Part shown: in pieces, positions 1 to 5,909 of the stretch | How the letters are laid out: each line of letters starts with the position of its first letter | Position numbering within the stretch: position 1 is the stretch's first letter | NCBI GenBank assembly: GCA_031283905.1 | Contig: JAITAW010000167.1 | Location: forward strand, 1 to 8,697 | Length of the DNA: 8,697 nucleotides | From: Treponema sp. | Lineage (GTDB): Bacteria > Spirochaetota > Spirochaetia > Treponematales > Breznakiellaceae | Direction: 5' to 3' | Notes under the pieces: generated by a model | What the model was told of the DNA's origin: nothing | The model's database searches: none | Seen by the model: the letters and a program-made list of their open reading frames with translations, nothing else | Translations under genes and position numbers: made by a program

Positions 1-103
<103 letters not shown>

Positions 104-139
104 TTTTTATCAAGTCTCCTCGTGGATTAATCTAAAGAA

Positions 140-169
140 ACTATATGCCATTTCACAATTAATAGTCAA
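140..169 (-). promoter_or_regulatory. Sigma-70-like promoter reading toward the left edge
   Basis: On the minus strand TTGACT (164-169) and TATAGT (140-145) are separated by 18 nt, each one base from consensus. Transcription would start near 133, giving about 30 nt of leader before the AGGAG and the ATG at 103. It fits expression of the truncated left-edge gene. Confidence 0.45.
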
Positions 170-462
170 GCCGCCGCAACGCATCATCAAAACTGTTACC
201 GAAAAGAACCCGCGCCTCACATTGAAAATGGCGTCCGACCTTGTTTTTCGGGTGACGAAATTGAGCCAATTCCGAGGCAGTCATGGAAGCCGCGATGCTT
301 CTATGACTGCGCCCTATCGAAAGGTTCGGAACAGAACACGGATTAAAGGTAACAAGGAAAGTTTTATAACCTAAGTACCGCAGGGTGGCAAAAGGTTCTG
401 GCGGACGCAACACGGCTTTCCTCGAAAGAGGAAAATAACCGCACACTTAATGCAAGCGCCAT
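170..462. other. Gene-poor spacer with hairpins
   Basis: No convincing gene was found in these 293 bases. Short open frames exist on both strands but lack ribosome binding sites and recognisable motifs. Two foldable elements stand out: a 13 bp stem at 277-310 and a 7 bp stem closed by a GAAA tetraloop at 417-434 (TTTCCTC, GAAA, GAGGAAA). Both fold better as plus-strand RNA. Confidence 0.5.
277..310 (+). repeat. 13 bp inverted repeat (hairpin)
   Basis: GCAGTCATGGAAG (277-289) pairs with CTTCTATGACTGC (298-310) around an 8 nt loop. The single G-T pair (285/302) is a wobble in plus-strand RNA but an A-C mismatch on the minus strand. There is no T-run after it, so it is not a simple terminator. 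Confidence 0.7.
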
Positions 463-490
463 AAAAACACCCTGTAAGCAATTACAGGGT
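463..490 (-). terminator. Rho-independent terminator of tRNA-Lys
   Basis: A perfect 9 bp stem, ACCCTGTAA (469-477) with TTACAGGGT (482-490) and a 4 nt loop. On the minus strand it is followed by G and five T (463-467). It lies 15 nt past the tRNA 3' end. Confidence 0.85.
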
Positions 491-505
491 AAGGAAGCAA
501 ATTAA

Positions 506-578
506 TGAGCCGCACGGGATTCGAACACGTGACCCACGCCTTAAAAGGGCGTTGCTCTACCAACTGAGCTAGCGGCCC
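506..578 (-). tRNA. tRNA-Lys (anticodon UUU)
   Basis: A 73 nt cloverleaf reads on the minus strand. The acceptor stem GGGCCGC pairs with GCGGCTC (one G-T pair) and has discriminator A. The D-arm is GCTC, AGTTGGTAGA, GAGC-like. The anticodon stem ACGCC/GGCGT encloses the loop CTTTTAA, placing TTT at 34-36, i.e. lysine (AAA/AAG). The T-arm is ACGTG, TTCGAAT, CCCGT. The 3' CCA is not encoded. One T-stem pair (52-62) is a T-C mismatch where ACGGG would pair fully. The gene stands alone with its own promoter and terminator. Confidence 0.96.
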
Positions 579-599
579 CTACTGTGAAAGTAGAATGAT

Positions 600-628
600 A
601 CTTTAACAAACTCTTAATAAAATGTCAA
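600..628 (-). promoter_or_regulatory. Promoter of tRNA-Lys
   Basis: Minus strand TTGACA (623-628, full consensus), a 17 nt spacer and TAAAGT (600-605, 4 of 6). It lies 20 nt after the gatA stop, and a start near 593 would leave about 15 nt of 5' leader before the tRNA. Confidence 0.65.
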
Positions 629-647
629 GAGCCTGCGAGTAGCTTTT

Positions 648-2159
648 TTAATCCCAGAACGGCTCATATCCGGCGGGGTGGGGAAACGGGTGCGCCTTCT
701 CGTAGCCTTCGGCAATATCCAACAGCGTCGCCTCCGAAAAGGCGCGTCCCAAAAGCTGAATCCCCACGGGCAAACCATGTTCCACAGACACGGGGAAGGA
801 GAGCGCGGGCAGGCCCGCGAGGTTTGCGCAACAGGTGTAGAGGTCTGCGGCTTTCTGGGCAAAGGGCGACAGGGTTGATGGTCCGCGGTCAAAGGCGCGG
901 GTAGGAAACACGGGCAATAACACGGCGTCACAGGTTGCGCCGCCGCCTGCGTAGTCCGCGCCGCCAAGCAGGGCTTCAAAGTTTCGCCGTATGCCGGCGC
1001 GGATGCGCTGGGCGCGGAGGTAGTAGCGATCCTGAAAACCGGAACGCAGGACAAAAGCGCCGAGCAGGATGCGGAGTTTAACCTCGCTGCCGAAACCGGC
1101 TTCCCGCGCCTTGTCAATGAGGTCATCGGGGTTTTCCGCCCAATCCGGGCGTTTGCCGTAGCGTATGCCGTCAAAACGCGCGAGATTCGCGCTTGCTTCC
1201 GCCGTGGCGATGGCGTAATACGCCGGTACGCCGTATTTGAGACTGGGAATCTCCACATCAACGAGGGTGTGTCCCAGAGCGGCGAGTTTTTTTTTCGCCG
1301 TCTCAAACCCCCTGCGCACCTCTTCCTCCAGCGTGGCGGCTTGCGCCGCAATGGAGAGCGCCTGCTCGCTGTCAGCGCCGCCGCTCGCGGCCGCCGCGAT
1401 TGCCTTTGCCACAGACTCCGCCGGCAGTACGCCGATGGTTCGCGGAGCGCCGCTCTTTTCTTCCGGTTCCGGCGCTTTCGCGGGCGCTTCAACGCTGGTT
1501 TGATCGTTCTCGTCCTTGCCCCGTATAATCGAAAATACCGTTCTACACCGTTCTACGGAATCCGCAAGCACGCCGGCTGTTTCGAGACTTGAGGCGTAGG
1601 CCACCAACCCGAAACGAGACACGGCGCCGTACGTGGGTTTTAGTCCCACAACGCCGCAGAACGCCGCAGGCTGACGTATGGAGCCGCCCGTGTCCGTACC
1701 AAGCGCGAAGGGAACCAGTCCCGCGGCGACCGCAGCCGCCGAGCCGCCCGATGAACCGCCCGCGACCCTGTTTGCGTCCCACGGGTTGTTCGTTTTTTTG
1801 AGCGCCGAATTGTCGGTCGAAGATCCCATGCCAAACTCGTCAAGGTTGGTTTTTCCGATCACCCACGCGCCTTGCGCTTCCAGCTTTTTGACCACTGTCG
1901 CGGTGTAGGGAGATTTGACATTTTCCAGCAGCTTTGAACCGCAACTTATGGAACGTCCCTTCACCGCGATATTGTCCTTCACCGCAAACGGCAGACCTGA
2001 CACGGTTTTTTTTTCACTTTTTCCCCTGATATTTTCGCCGGCATTACCGCGATTCTTGAAACCGCTATTTTCTATATTTTCTACCGCTTTCTCGTCAATC
2101 TCAATGAATGCGCCTATCTTTTCTTCCCATTTTTTGAAATACTCCGTATATTCCCGCAT
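648..2159 (-). CDS. gatA: Glu-tRNA(Gln) amidotransferase subunit A
   Basis: GatA is the amidase subunit of GatCAB. It hydrolyses glutamine and passes ammonia to GatB, which converts Glu-tRNA(Gln) to Gln-tRNA(Gln) in the cytoplasm. The 503-residue product shows the amidase signature: catalytic K61 (FAVKDN), cis-serine S136 in the GGSSGGS loop and nucleophile S160 in DTGGSIRQPA. The spacings match those I remember for characterised GatA (75 and 24 residues). The C-terminal half has the expected YYAIATAEASANLARFDGIRYG and LAGLPALSFPV motifs. The ATG at 2157-2159 has AAGGAAG 5 nt upstream. It starts 12 nt after gatC, so the two are one operon. An Ala/Glu/Pro-rich stretch at residues 222-280, interrupting the usual linker, is longer than in typical GatA. 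gatB does not follow; tRNA-Lys does. Confidence 0.96.
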   Translation of the reverse strand: MREYTEYFKKWEEKIGAFIEIDEKAVENIENSGFKNRGNAGENIRGKSEKKTVSGLPFAVKDNIAVKGRSISCGSKLLENVKSPYTATVVKKLEAQGAWVIGKTNLDEFGMGSSTDNSALKKTNNPWDANRVAGGSSGGSAAAVAAGLVPFALGTDTGGSIRQPAAFCGVVGLKPTYGAVSRFGLVAYASSLETAGVLADSVERCRTVFSIIRGKDENDQTSVEAPAKAPEPEEKSGAPRTIGVLPAESVAKAIAAAASGGADSEQALSIAAQAATLEEEVRRGFETAKKKLAALGHTLVDVEIPSLKYGVPAYYAIATAEASANLARFDGIRYGKRPDWAENPDDLIDKAREAGFGSEVKLRILLGAFVLRSGFQDRYYLRAQRIRAGIRRNFEALLGGADYAGGGATCDAVLLPVFPTRAFDRGPSTLSPFAQKAADLYTCCANLAGLPALSFPVSVEHGLPVGIQLLGRAFSEATLLDIAEGYEKAHPFPHPAGYEPFWD

Positions 2160-2171
2160 GGTTTCTTCCTT

Positions 2172-2513
2172 TTATAAAACGTTTGGTATCATGATGAATC
2201 TGCCGTCACGCTCCCCCGCGTTGTTTAACAACGCTTCATTGTCAAGGAGTCTTTCGCTTTGATCTTTGTCCGCGTTTTCAAAGGGCGCGTCTTGCACGGT
2301 GTCTTTACGGAAAAAATCCGAAGAGACGGTATGCGTCTGATGGGAAAGTCCGTCAATGGAAACGGAAAAGGCTTCGGCATCGTTGTTGGCGGCTTGCATA
2401 GCGGCGAAAAAGCCGAGCATCTGCTCAAACGCCGGAAACGCCGCTTTGAGTTCCTCGTCTGTAAGGTTGAGATGGGCAAGCGCGGCTGTTTCTTGTAAAT
2501 CTTTTATGTTCAT
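2172..2513 (-). CDS. gatC: Glu-tRNA(Gln) amidotransferase subunit C
   Basis: GatC is the small subunit that wraps around and stabilises GatA and GatB. The product is 113 residues. It starts with the family pattern (MNIKDLQETAALAHLNLTDEE) and ends with the typical FRKD, LLNNAGERDGRF, IPNVL block, with a short acidic insertion around residues 78-92. I take the ATG at 2511-2513 because it aligns with the family N-terminus. In-frame ATGs further upstream would add 22 residues unlike GatC. The Shine-Dalgarno signal is weak. It is first in the gatC-gatA operon and divergent from infA. Confidence 0.92.
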   Translation of the reverse strand: MNIKDLQETAALAHLNLTDEELKAAFPAFEQMLGFFAAMQAANNDAEAFSVSIDGLSHQTHTVSSDFFRKDTVQDAPFENADKDQSERLLDNEALLNNAGERDGRFIMIPNVL

Positions 2514-2519
2514 GCGCTC

Positions 2520-2548
2520 ATTTTTGCATAATAGGGGGCGCATGTCAA
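2520..2548 (-). promoter_or_regulatory. Weak candidate promoter for gatC-gatA
   Basis: Consensus TTGACA (2543-2548) with a 17 nt spacer to AAAAAT (2520-2525), only 4 of 6 at the -10. Its end is 6 nt from the gatC ATG, so transcription would begin at or just before the start codon, a leaderless message. The -10 is poor, hence the low confidence. Confidence 0.35.
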
Positions 2549-2584
2549 GAGCGCCGGCGCGGAACGGACGGTTCATCACGGCGC

Positions 2585-2652
2585 GACTCTGCGAGTCCTT
2601 GACTCTGCGAGTCCTTGACTCTGCGAGTCCTTGACTCTGCGAGTCCTTGACT
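2585..2652. repeat. Tandem 16 bp repeat, four perfect copies
   Basis: The unit GACTCTGCGAGTCCTT is repeated four times without error (2585-2648), followed by a partial GACT. Each unit holds a small inverted repeat (GACTC, TGC, GAGTC), and each junction recreates CTTGACT, a -35-like hexamer. The last junction is the proposed -35 of infA. The array lies in the gatC/infA divergent spacer. Confidence 0.95.
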
Positions 2653-2675
2653 TTTTCCGTGGTTTACAGTAGTAT
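2647..2675 (+). promoter_or_regulatory. Candidate promoter of infA
   Basis: TTGACT (2647-2652), formed at the last repeat junction, is 17 nt from TAGTAT (2670-2675, 4 of 6). Predicted start near 2682, about 10 nt before the GTG. Confidence 0.45.
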
Positions 2676-2680
2676 GGCAA

Positions 2681-2686
2681 AAGGAG
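2681..2686 (+). promoter_or_regulatory. Ribosome binding site that fixes the infA start
   Basis: AAGGAG is 5 nt before the GTG at 2692. This favours GTG over the in-frame ATG at 2674, which has no such site and would lie inside the promoter. Confidence 0.8.
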
Positions 2687-2691
2687 TTATT

Positions 2692-2916
2692 GTGGCTAAA
2701 GAAGAAGCTATTGAAGTAGAGGGAGTTGTCAAAGAGGCGCTCCCCAACACCATGTTTAGAGTAGAATTGGACAACCAAAATGGGCATCTCATACTTGCGC
2801 ATCTTTCGGGCAAAATGCGCAAACATTATATCCGCATTGTCCCCGGCGACAGGGTAAAAGTCGCGCTTTCACCTTACGATTTGAGCAGAGGACGCATCAT
2901 TTACCGCGAACGCTAA
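2692..2916 (+). CDS. infA: Translation initiation factor IF-1
   Basis: IF-1 binds the ribosomal A site during initiation. The 74-residue product is a single OB-fold domain, close to the usual 72. From the GTG start it reads (M)AKEEAIEVEGVVKEALPNT, the family N-terminus, then MFRVEL, LAHLSGKMRKHYIRI, GDRVKV and the C-terminal PYDLSRGRIIYRER. The GTG start is chosen by homology and the AAGGAG 5 nt upstream. The loop after MFRVEL (DNQNGH) is two residues longer than in E. coli IF-1. The gene is monocistronic, divergent from gatC and convergent with the Smr gene. Confidence 0.95.
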   Translation: MAKEEAIEVEGVVKEALPNTMFRVELDNQNGHLILAHLSGKMRKHYIRIVPGDRVKVALSPYDLSRGRIIYRER

Positions 2917-2917
2917 C

Positions 2918-2955
2918 TGAGCAAAACGTGCTCAAAGCTTGCGCGGAGCGTGAGC
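2918..2955. terminator. Two small hairpins between convergent genes
   Basis: TGAGCA (2918-2923) pairs with TGCTCA (2929-2934). Immediately after, GCTTGCGC (2937-2944) pairs with GCGTGAGC (2948-2955) using two wobble pairs. Neither has a U-run on either strand, so a terminator role rests mainly on location between infA and the Smr gene. Confidence 0.3.
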
Positions 2956-2961
2956 AATAAC

Positions 2962-3543
2962 TTACCTTTTCAGAATAACCCATGTCGCGCCTGATCCGCC
3001 GGTTTTGGCGGGATTATACCCGCTTTCGTCGGCACAAGGATTTTTTTCAATAAATTTCTGTACAAGATGTTTGAGAACCTCCCCGCCGTTGGAATGATTT
3101 CCTTTTCCATGAATAATAAGTACCTTTTCGAGTTTCTGCGCCAAACATTCTTGAAAGAAATCTTCAAGCGCCTTCCACGCTTTGTCCTGCGTAAGATTGT
3201 GGAGGTCAATAACGGCGTCCGGTCTCTTGCGGAGAAGGCGGGCGCGGTTTTCAGCGGCAGAGTACACGACTTCTGTATCCGCATCTTTATCGTAAATTTC
3301 ATGGGTCTCAAGCCAGACGGCGAGTTCGTCGTGGGGGAGGGATGACCGCGAAAGCTGCTGTCGCGGCTGACGCCGGGGCTTTTCATCTGAAGAGGCGTCC
3401 GTTTTTTTCTTTTTTTCGCCATCCACTGCGCCCCTTTTTTCCATCTCTTCTTTATGGGCTGCTTTCAGCTTGCGCCTTTTCCGATCCCCCTGCGGAATGG
3501 CGGTCTGTTTTTCCCATGCGTCAAGAATATCGCCAAAATCCAT
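2962..3543 (-). CDS. Smr-domain protein (MutS2 C-terminal-like)
   Basis: 193 residues. The N-terminal part (about 1-70) is highly charged and Lys/Arg-rich and starts MDFGDILDAWE. The C-terminal Smr domain (about 108-193) shows DLHNLTQDKAWKAL (residues 113-126), the HGKG motif (145-148) and the closing GGSGATWVIL (182-191). Stand-alone Smr domains are linked to nucleic-acid binding and nicking or cleavage; a role in RNA or ribosome quality control is known for relatives. Which applies here is not shown. It lies 37 nt after the BatD-like gene on the same strand and is probably the last gene of that operon. The Shine-Dalgarno signal is weak (AAGGA about 12 nt upstream). Confidence 0.88.
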   Translation of the reverse strand: MDFGDILDAWEKQTAIPQGDRKRRKLKAAHKEEMEKRGAVDGEKKKKTDASSDEKPRRQPRQQLSRSSLPHDELAVWLETHEIYDKDADTEVVYSAAENRARLLRKRPDAVIDLHNLTQDKAWKALEDFFQECLAQKLEKVLIIHGKGNHSNGGEVLKHLVQKFIEKNPCADESGYNPAKTGGSGATWVILKR

Positions 3544-3580
3544 CTAGCCGCGGCATCCTTCACGGCCGTGACTGCCGCTT

Positions 3581-5125
3581 TCAGTAAAACACCACATCTT
3601 CAAGCCTGACCCAGCCCGTCCGGTTGTCAAACGTTTCGACAAAAACCCAATCGCCTGAAATTGAACGCACAAAGGCGCACTGCCCTTCATTGAAATGACT
3701 CTGTATTTCGCCCCGCACTTCCGGCACATAAAAAGCGTCCGTGTCATGCAGTACGGCTTCTTTCGACTGCGTTACGCCGGCAAAGGCAAAAAAGAGCGCT
3801 GGCGACAAGGCGGTCATAACGATAATAGGAATTACTTTCCATTTCTTCTTGAGAAGACTACGCGCTATAAAAAACGAAAGAACCGTAAGAACGCACAAAA
3901 AGAGAACAAGACACAGATTTTTCGGTACCCATGGTTCATCGTGAATAGGTTCAAGGGCGACAAGCCGCTCCATATCCCGCCTTCCGCTTGCAAAAAAGGG
4001 ACCGAACGTGTGATCTCGCTCTGTTTTGCGTATAACGGCGAGCGCCTCGGCTATTCGTCTTTGCCGCCATAGCGTTTTTGCCTTCTCTACACGCGCTTCT
4101 ATTCCGAATACGTCCGCTTTTCTTAAAGCATACACGAGATTACCCGTACCAACAAAGAAAGCCGGGAAAGGAAGGCTAACCGGCGTGGCGGACGCGTCTT
4201 GTACGCCTTGCGCGTCTTGTACGCCTTGCGCGTCTTGCGCCGCCGCAGTCTGCGGGCTGTGGGCGGCGTCTTTTGGAGCTACCTTCAAGTGGAGTTGGGG
4301 AATTTCAAGCGTGTACCCTTCGTGTTGAAAGCGGTGACGGTTGATCGTTATTTCAGAACCTTCGAGCGGGATAAGCGTAAGGCGCAACACGATGTTACGG
4401 GCAATTTCAGCCTGTGTGAGGGGATGTTCTTCTATAATTGTATGTTCCGGCACCTCAAAACGGAAGAGGTTTTGCGGGCGTTTTTTTGCGTCATCCCACT
4501 CGTGGAGTCTCATAACAAGCTCGCCTCCTTCTCCAATGGTAAATCCGTTCTTGCCGCTTTCCCATGTAAAATACGGAAGGCGCGGTCCGGCGCCGGGATC
4601 GGCCTCCTCTATAGTAATGGGTATTTCCCCGGTAATTGCGCTCTGCTCGGGAGTCATCACTTCAAAAGGCCCGAGAGTCACCTCGGCTGCCCGTTGGGGA
4701 ATAAAGGTGAATTGTACGGCGGAACGGCGCTCGCCGTCGGCAACAACGACAAGGCGCGGTTCGACCCGCACTTCCTCCAGCACAAGCTCTTCTGGAAATT
4801 CCGGCGGATACACCAAGACGGCGGGCGGATAAGGGTAATCCACCAGAAAGGTGATTGTCCACGGGACGTTGCTGACGGGCGCGGGGGATGAAAAGGTTAT
4901 TTCAAGCCAGTTGTCGTCCGTCTGATCGCCGGCAGTTGTCCCGGTTTCCGCAGGTTCCGGCAAAGCGGTTGCCGCCGCGGGCGGCGTCTCGCCGGAAGCC
5001 GTATCCGCTTGGGCAAAAAGAGCGCCATGCGGCAGTAAAAGGCACGCTACAGCGTACGCCAAGGCAAGATCTAATAATCCGGACCATCTTCGGGAGCATC
5101 GTCTATCCAATTCCTGCTCTTCCAC
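3581..5125 (-). CDS. BatD-like membrane protein with BatE-like C-terminal half
   Basis: 514 residues. It has a signal peptide (hydrophobic about 17-38, likely cleavage after AQA at 40), then an Ala/Pro/Thr-rich linker to about 70. Next come beta-rich extracytoplasmic domains (about 73-285) with the 'ITFSSPAPVSNVPWTITF' style of BatD oxygen-tolerance proteins. A repeat linker follows (DAQGV copies, 298-310) and a helical stretch (335-395). Two membrane segments (about 403-422 and 431-450) precede a C-terminal SH3-like domain (456-514, with GDWVFVE and RTGWVRLEDV). The last part resembles BatE. The GTG start has AAGGAG 8 nt upstream, inside the preceding gene, which it overlaps by 55 nt, so translation is probably coupled. 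Bat proteins form an envelope complex of uncertain function in spirochaetes. The BatD call is from sequence style, not a search. Confidence 0.6.
   Translation of the reverse strand: MEEQELDRRCSRRWSGLLDLALAYAVACLLLPHGALFAQADTASGETPPAAATALPEPAETGTTAGDQTDDNWLEITFSSPAPVSNVPWTITFLVDYPYPPAVLVYPPEFPEELVLEEVRVEPRLVVVADGERRSAVQFTFIPQRAAEVTLGPFEVMTPEQSAITGEIPITIEEADPGAGPRLPYFTWESGKNGFTIGEGGELVMRLHEWDDAKKRPQNLFRFEVPEHTIIEEHPLTQAEIARNIVLRLTLIPLEGSEITINRHRFQHEGYTLEIPQLHLKVAPKDAAHSPQTAAAQDAQGVQDAQGVQDASATPVSLPFPAFFVGTGNLVYALRKADVFGIEARVEKAKTLWRQRRIAEALAVIRKTERDHTFGPFFASGRRDMERLVALEPIHDEPWVPKNLCLVLFLCVLTVLSFFIARSLLKKKWKVIPIIVMTALSPALFFAFAGVTQSKEAVLHDTDAFYVPEVRGEIQSHFNEGQCAFVRSISGDWVFVETFDNRTGWVRLEDVVFY
4194..4241. 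repeat. In-gene 18 bp tandem repeat (about 2.5 copies)
   Basis: GCGTCTTGTACGCCTTGC at 4194-4211 and again at 4212-4229, then GCGTCTTG. Since 18 bp is six codons, copy changes keep the frame; it encodes DAQGVQ repeats in the linker of the BatD-like protein. Confidence 0.9.
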
Positions 5126-5715
5126 TGCTGGCGCTCCTTTTCACGTAAATATTCAAACAGCGCATCGGTTTCCACGTTTTCCTGTCCCTTCCCCGCTTTG
5201 CTTTCAGAGGCATTTTCATCGTGCCGCCGCGCCGCAAGGCTCAACTCCAGATTCCGCTTCGCATCGATGCGGCCCGGATTAATTTCCAGCGCCTGCCTGA
5301 AACAGACGGCCGCCTCATCGAACCGCCCGCTCTCAAACGCAATGACGCCGGAATTGTACCTGATGCGGTAGAGCAACTCCTGATGTTCCTGTCCGGGAGC
5401 GCTGTTGACGGTTGTTTCCGCGTCTTTGAAACGTTCCAGCGCCGCTTCCCGTTCATCCAGCGAATGGTATACGGCGCCAAGCCCGAATTCCGCGTAGGCT
5501 TTTGTTTCAGGATATGAAGCAGCTTTGAGGTATGCGGCGATAGCCTGATTTGAAAACCCCCGCATCTGGTAAAAATTCCCTTCCAATATGAGCAATTTCC
5601 CTTTCAAATCCGAACAGGACGTTATTATAAAGAAGAGAAGCGGCACTCCAATTTTTTTTACCTTGTTTTTTACCTTGCTTCTTTCTTTGTTTTTTTCCTT
5701 GGGTTTTTTACTCAT
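5071..5715 (-). CDS. TPR lipoprotein, BatC-like
   Basis: 214 residues from the ATG at 5713-5715. The n-region is very long and basic (Lys/Arg-rich, residues 3-21), followed by a short hydrophobic stretch and the lipobox ITSC with C34 as the lipidated cysteine. TPR-type helices follow (about 42-152), the last one (YNSGVIAFESGRFDEAAVCF) running into QALEINPGRIDAKRNLELSL, a pattern usual in BatC-type TPR proteins. A charged tail ends with LFEYLREKERQQWKSRNWID. An in-frame ATG at 5742 lies inside the promoter, so 5715 is preferred. First gene of the operon with the BatD-like and Smr genes. Probably a membrane-anchored scaffold for the Bat complex (inferred). Confidence 0.72.
   Translation of the reverse strand: MSKKPKEKNKERSKVKNKVKKIGVPLLFFIITSCSDLKGKLLILEGNFYQMRGFSNQAIAAYLKAASYPETKAYAEFGLGAVYHSLDEREAALERFKDAETTVNSAPGQEHQELLYRIRYNSGVIAFESGRFDEAAVCFRQALEINPGRIDAKRNLELSLAARRHDENASESKAGKGQENVETDALFEYLREKERQQWKSRNWIDDAPEDGPDY
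5134..5139 (-). promoter_or_regulatory. Internal ribosome binding site for the BatD-like gene
   Basis: AAGGAG on the minus strand, 8 nt before the GTG at 5123-5125 and inside the upstream TPR gene. It decides the GTG start and the 55 nt overlap. Confidence 0.7.
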
Positions 5716-5724
5716 GTTGACATT

Positions 5725-5753
5725 ATTATAGAAAGAAATCATGCGTTTTTCAA
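5725..5753 (-). promoter_or_regulatory. Strong promoter of the bat-smr operon
   Basis: Minus strand TTGAAA (5748-5753), a 17 nt spacer and perfect TATAAT (5725-5730). Only 9 nt separate the -10 from the ATG at 5715, so the message would have a leader of about 2-3 nt and no room for a Shine-Dalgarno site. Confidence 0.8.
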
Positions 5754-5778
5754 TAGGGCGCTATGCCTCACTGCAAAA

Positions 5779-5908
5779 GCGCCCCGCAAGGAAAGAAGAA
5801 TGAGCAGGGGACTATACCGCAAGGCGTCTCGCAAGGGAAAAACGCTCTACAAGGGAAAAAATCGCAAAGCGTCTCGCAAGATAAAAAAGCGTCTCGCAAG
5901 GTAAAAAA
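5779..5908 (+). repeat. Interspersed 20 bp repeat family, five copies
   Basis: Copies of the type GCGTCTCGCAAGGTAAAAAA at 5779-5798, 5824-5842, 5842-5861, 5869-5888 and 5889-5908. The last two are directly adjacent; the first and third are more divergent. They fill the spacer between the chemotaxis pseudogene and the bat promoter. On the minus strand each contributes a T-run after a G/C-rich part, so together they might stop transcription from the pseudogene, but there is no clear stem. Confidence 0.85.
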
Positions 5909-5909
5909 A

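Noticed and set aside
614..1492. 292-residue Arg/Pro-rich minus-strand frame
   Set aside because: Alternative frame of gatA; composition is that of an out-of-frame reading and gatA is certain.
2529..2534. TATTAT as -10 box of gatC
   Set aside because: No -35-like hexamer at 16-18 nt; the nearby TTGACA is only 9 nt away.
3561..3570. CACGGCCGTG palindrome between the BatD-like and Smr genes as terminator
   Set aside because: Only 5 bp per arm, no loop and no T-run; the spacing suggests the genes are cotranscribed.
4199..4891. 230-residue plus-strand frame
   Set aside because: Antisense to the BatD-like gene, which has signal peptide, domains and operon context; no start signals on the plus strand.
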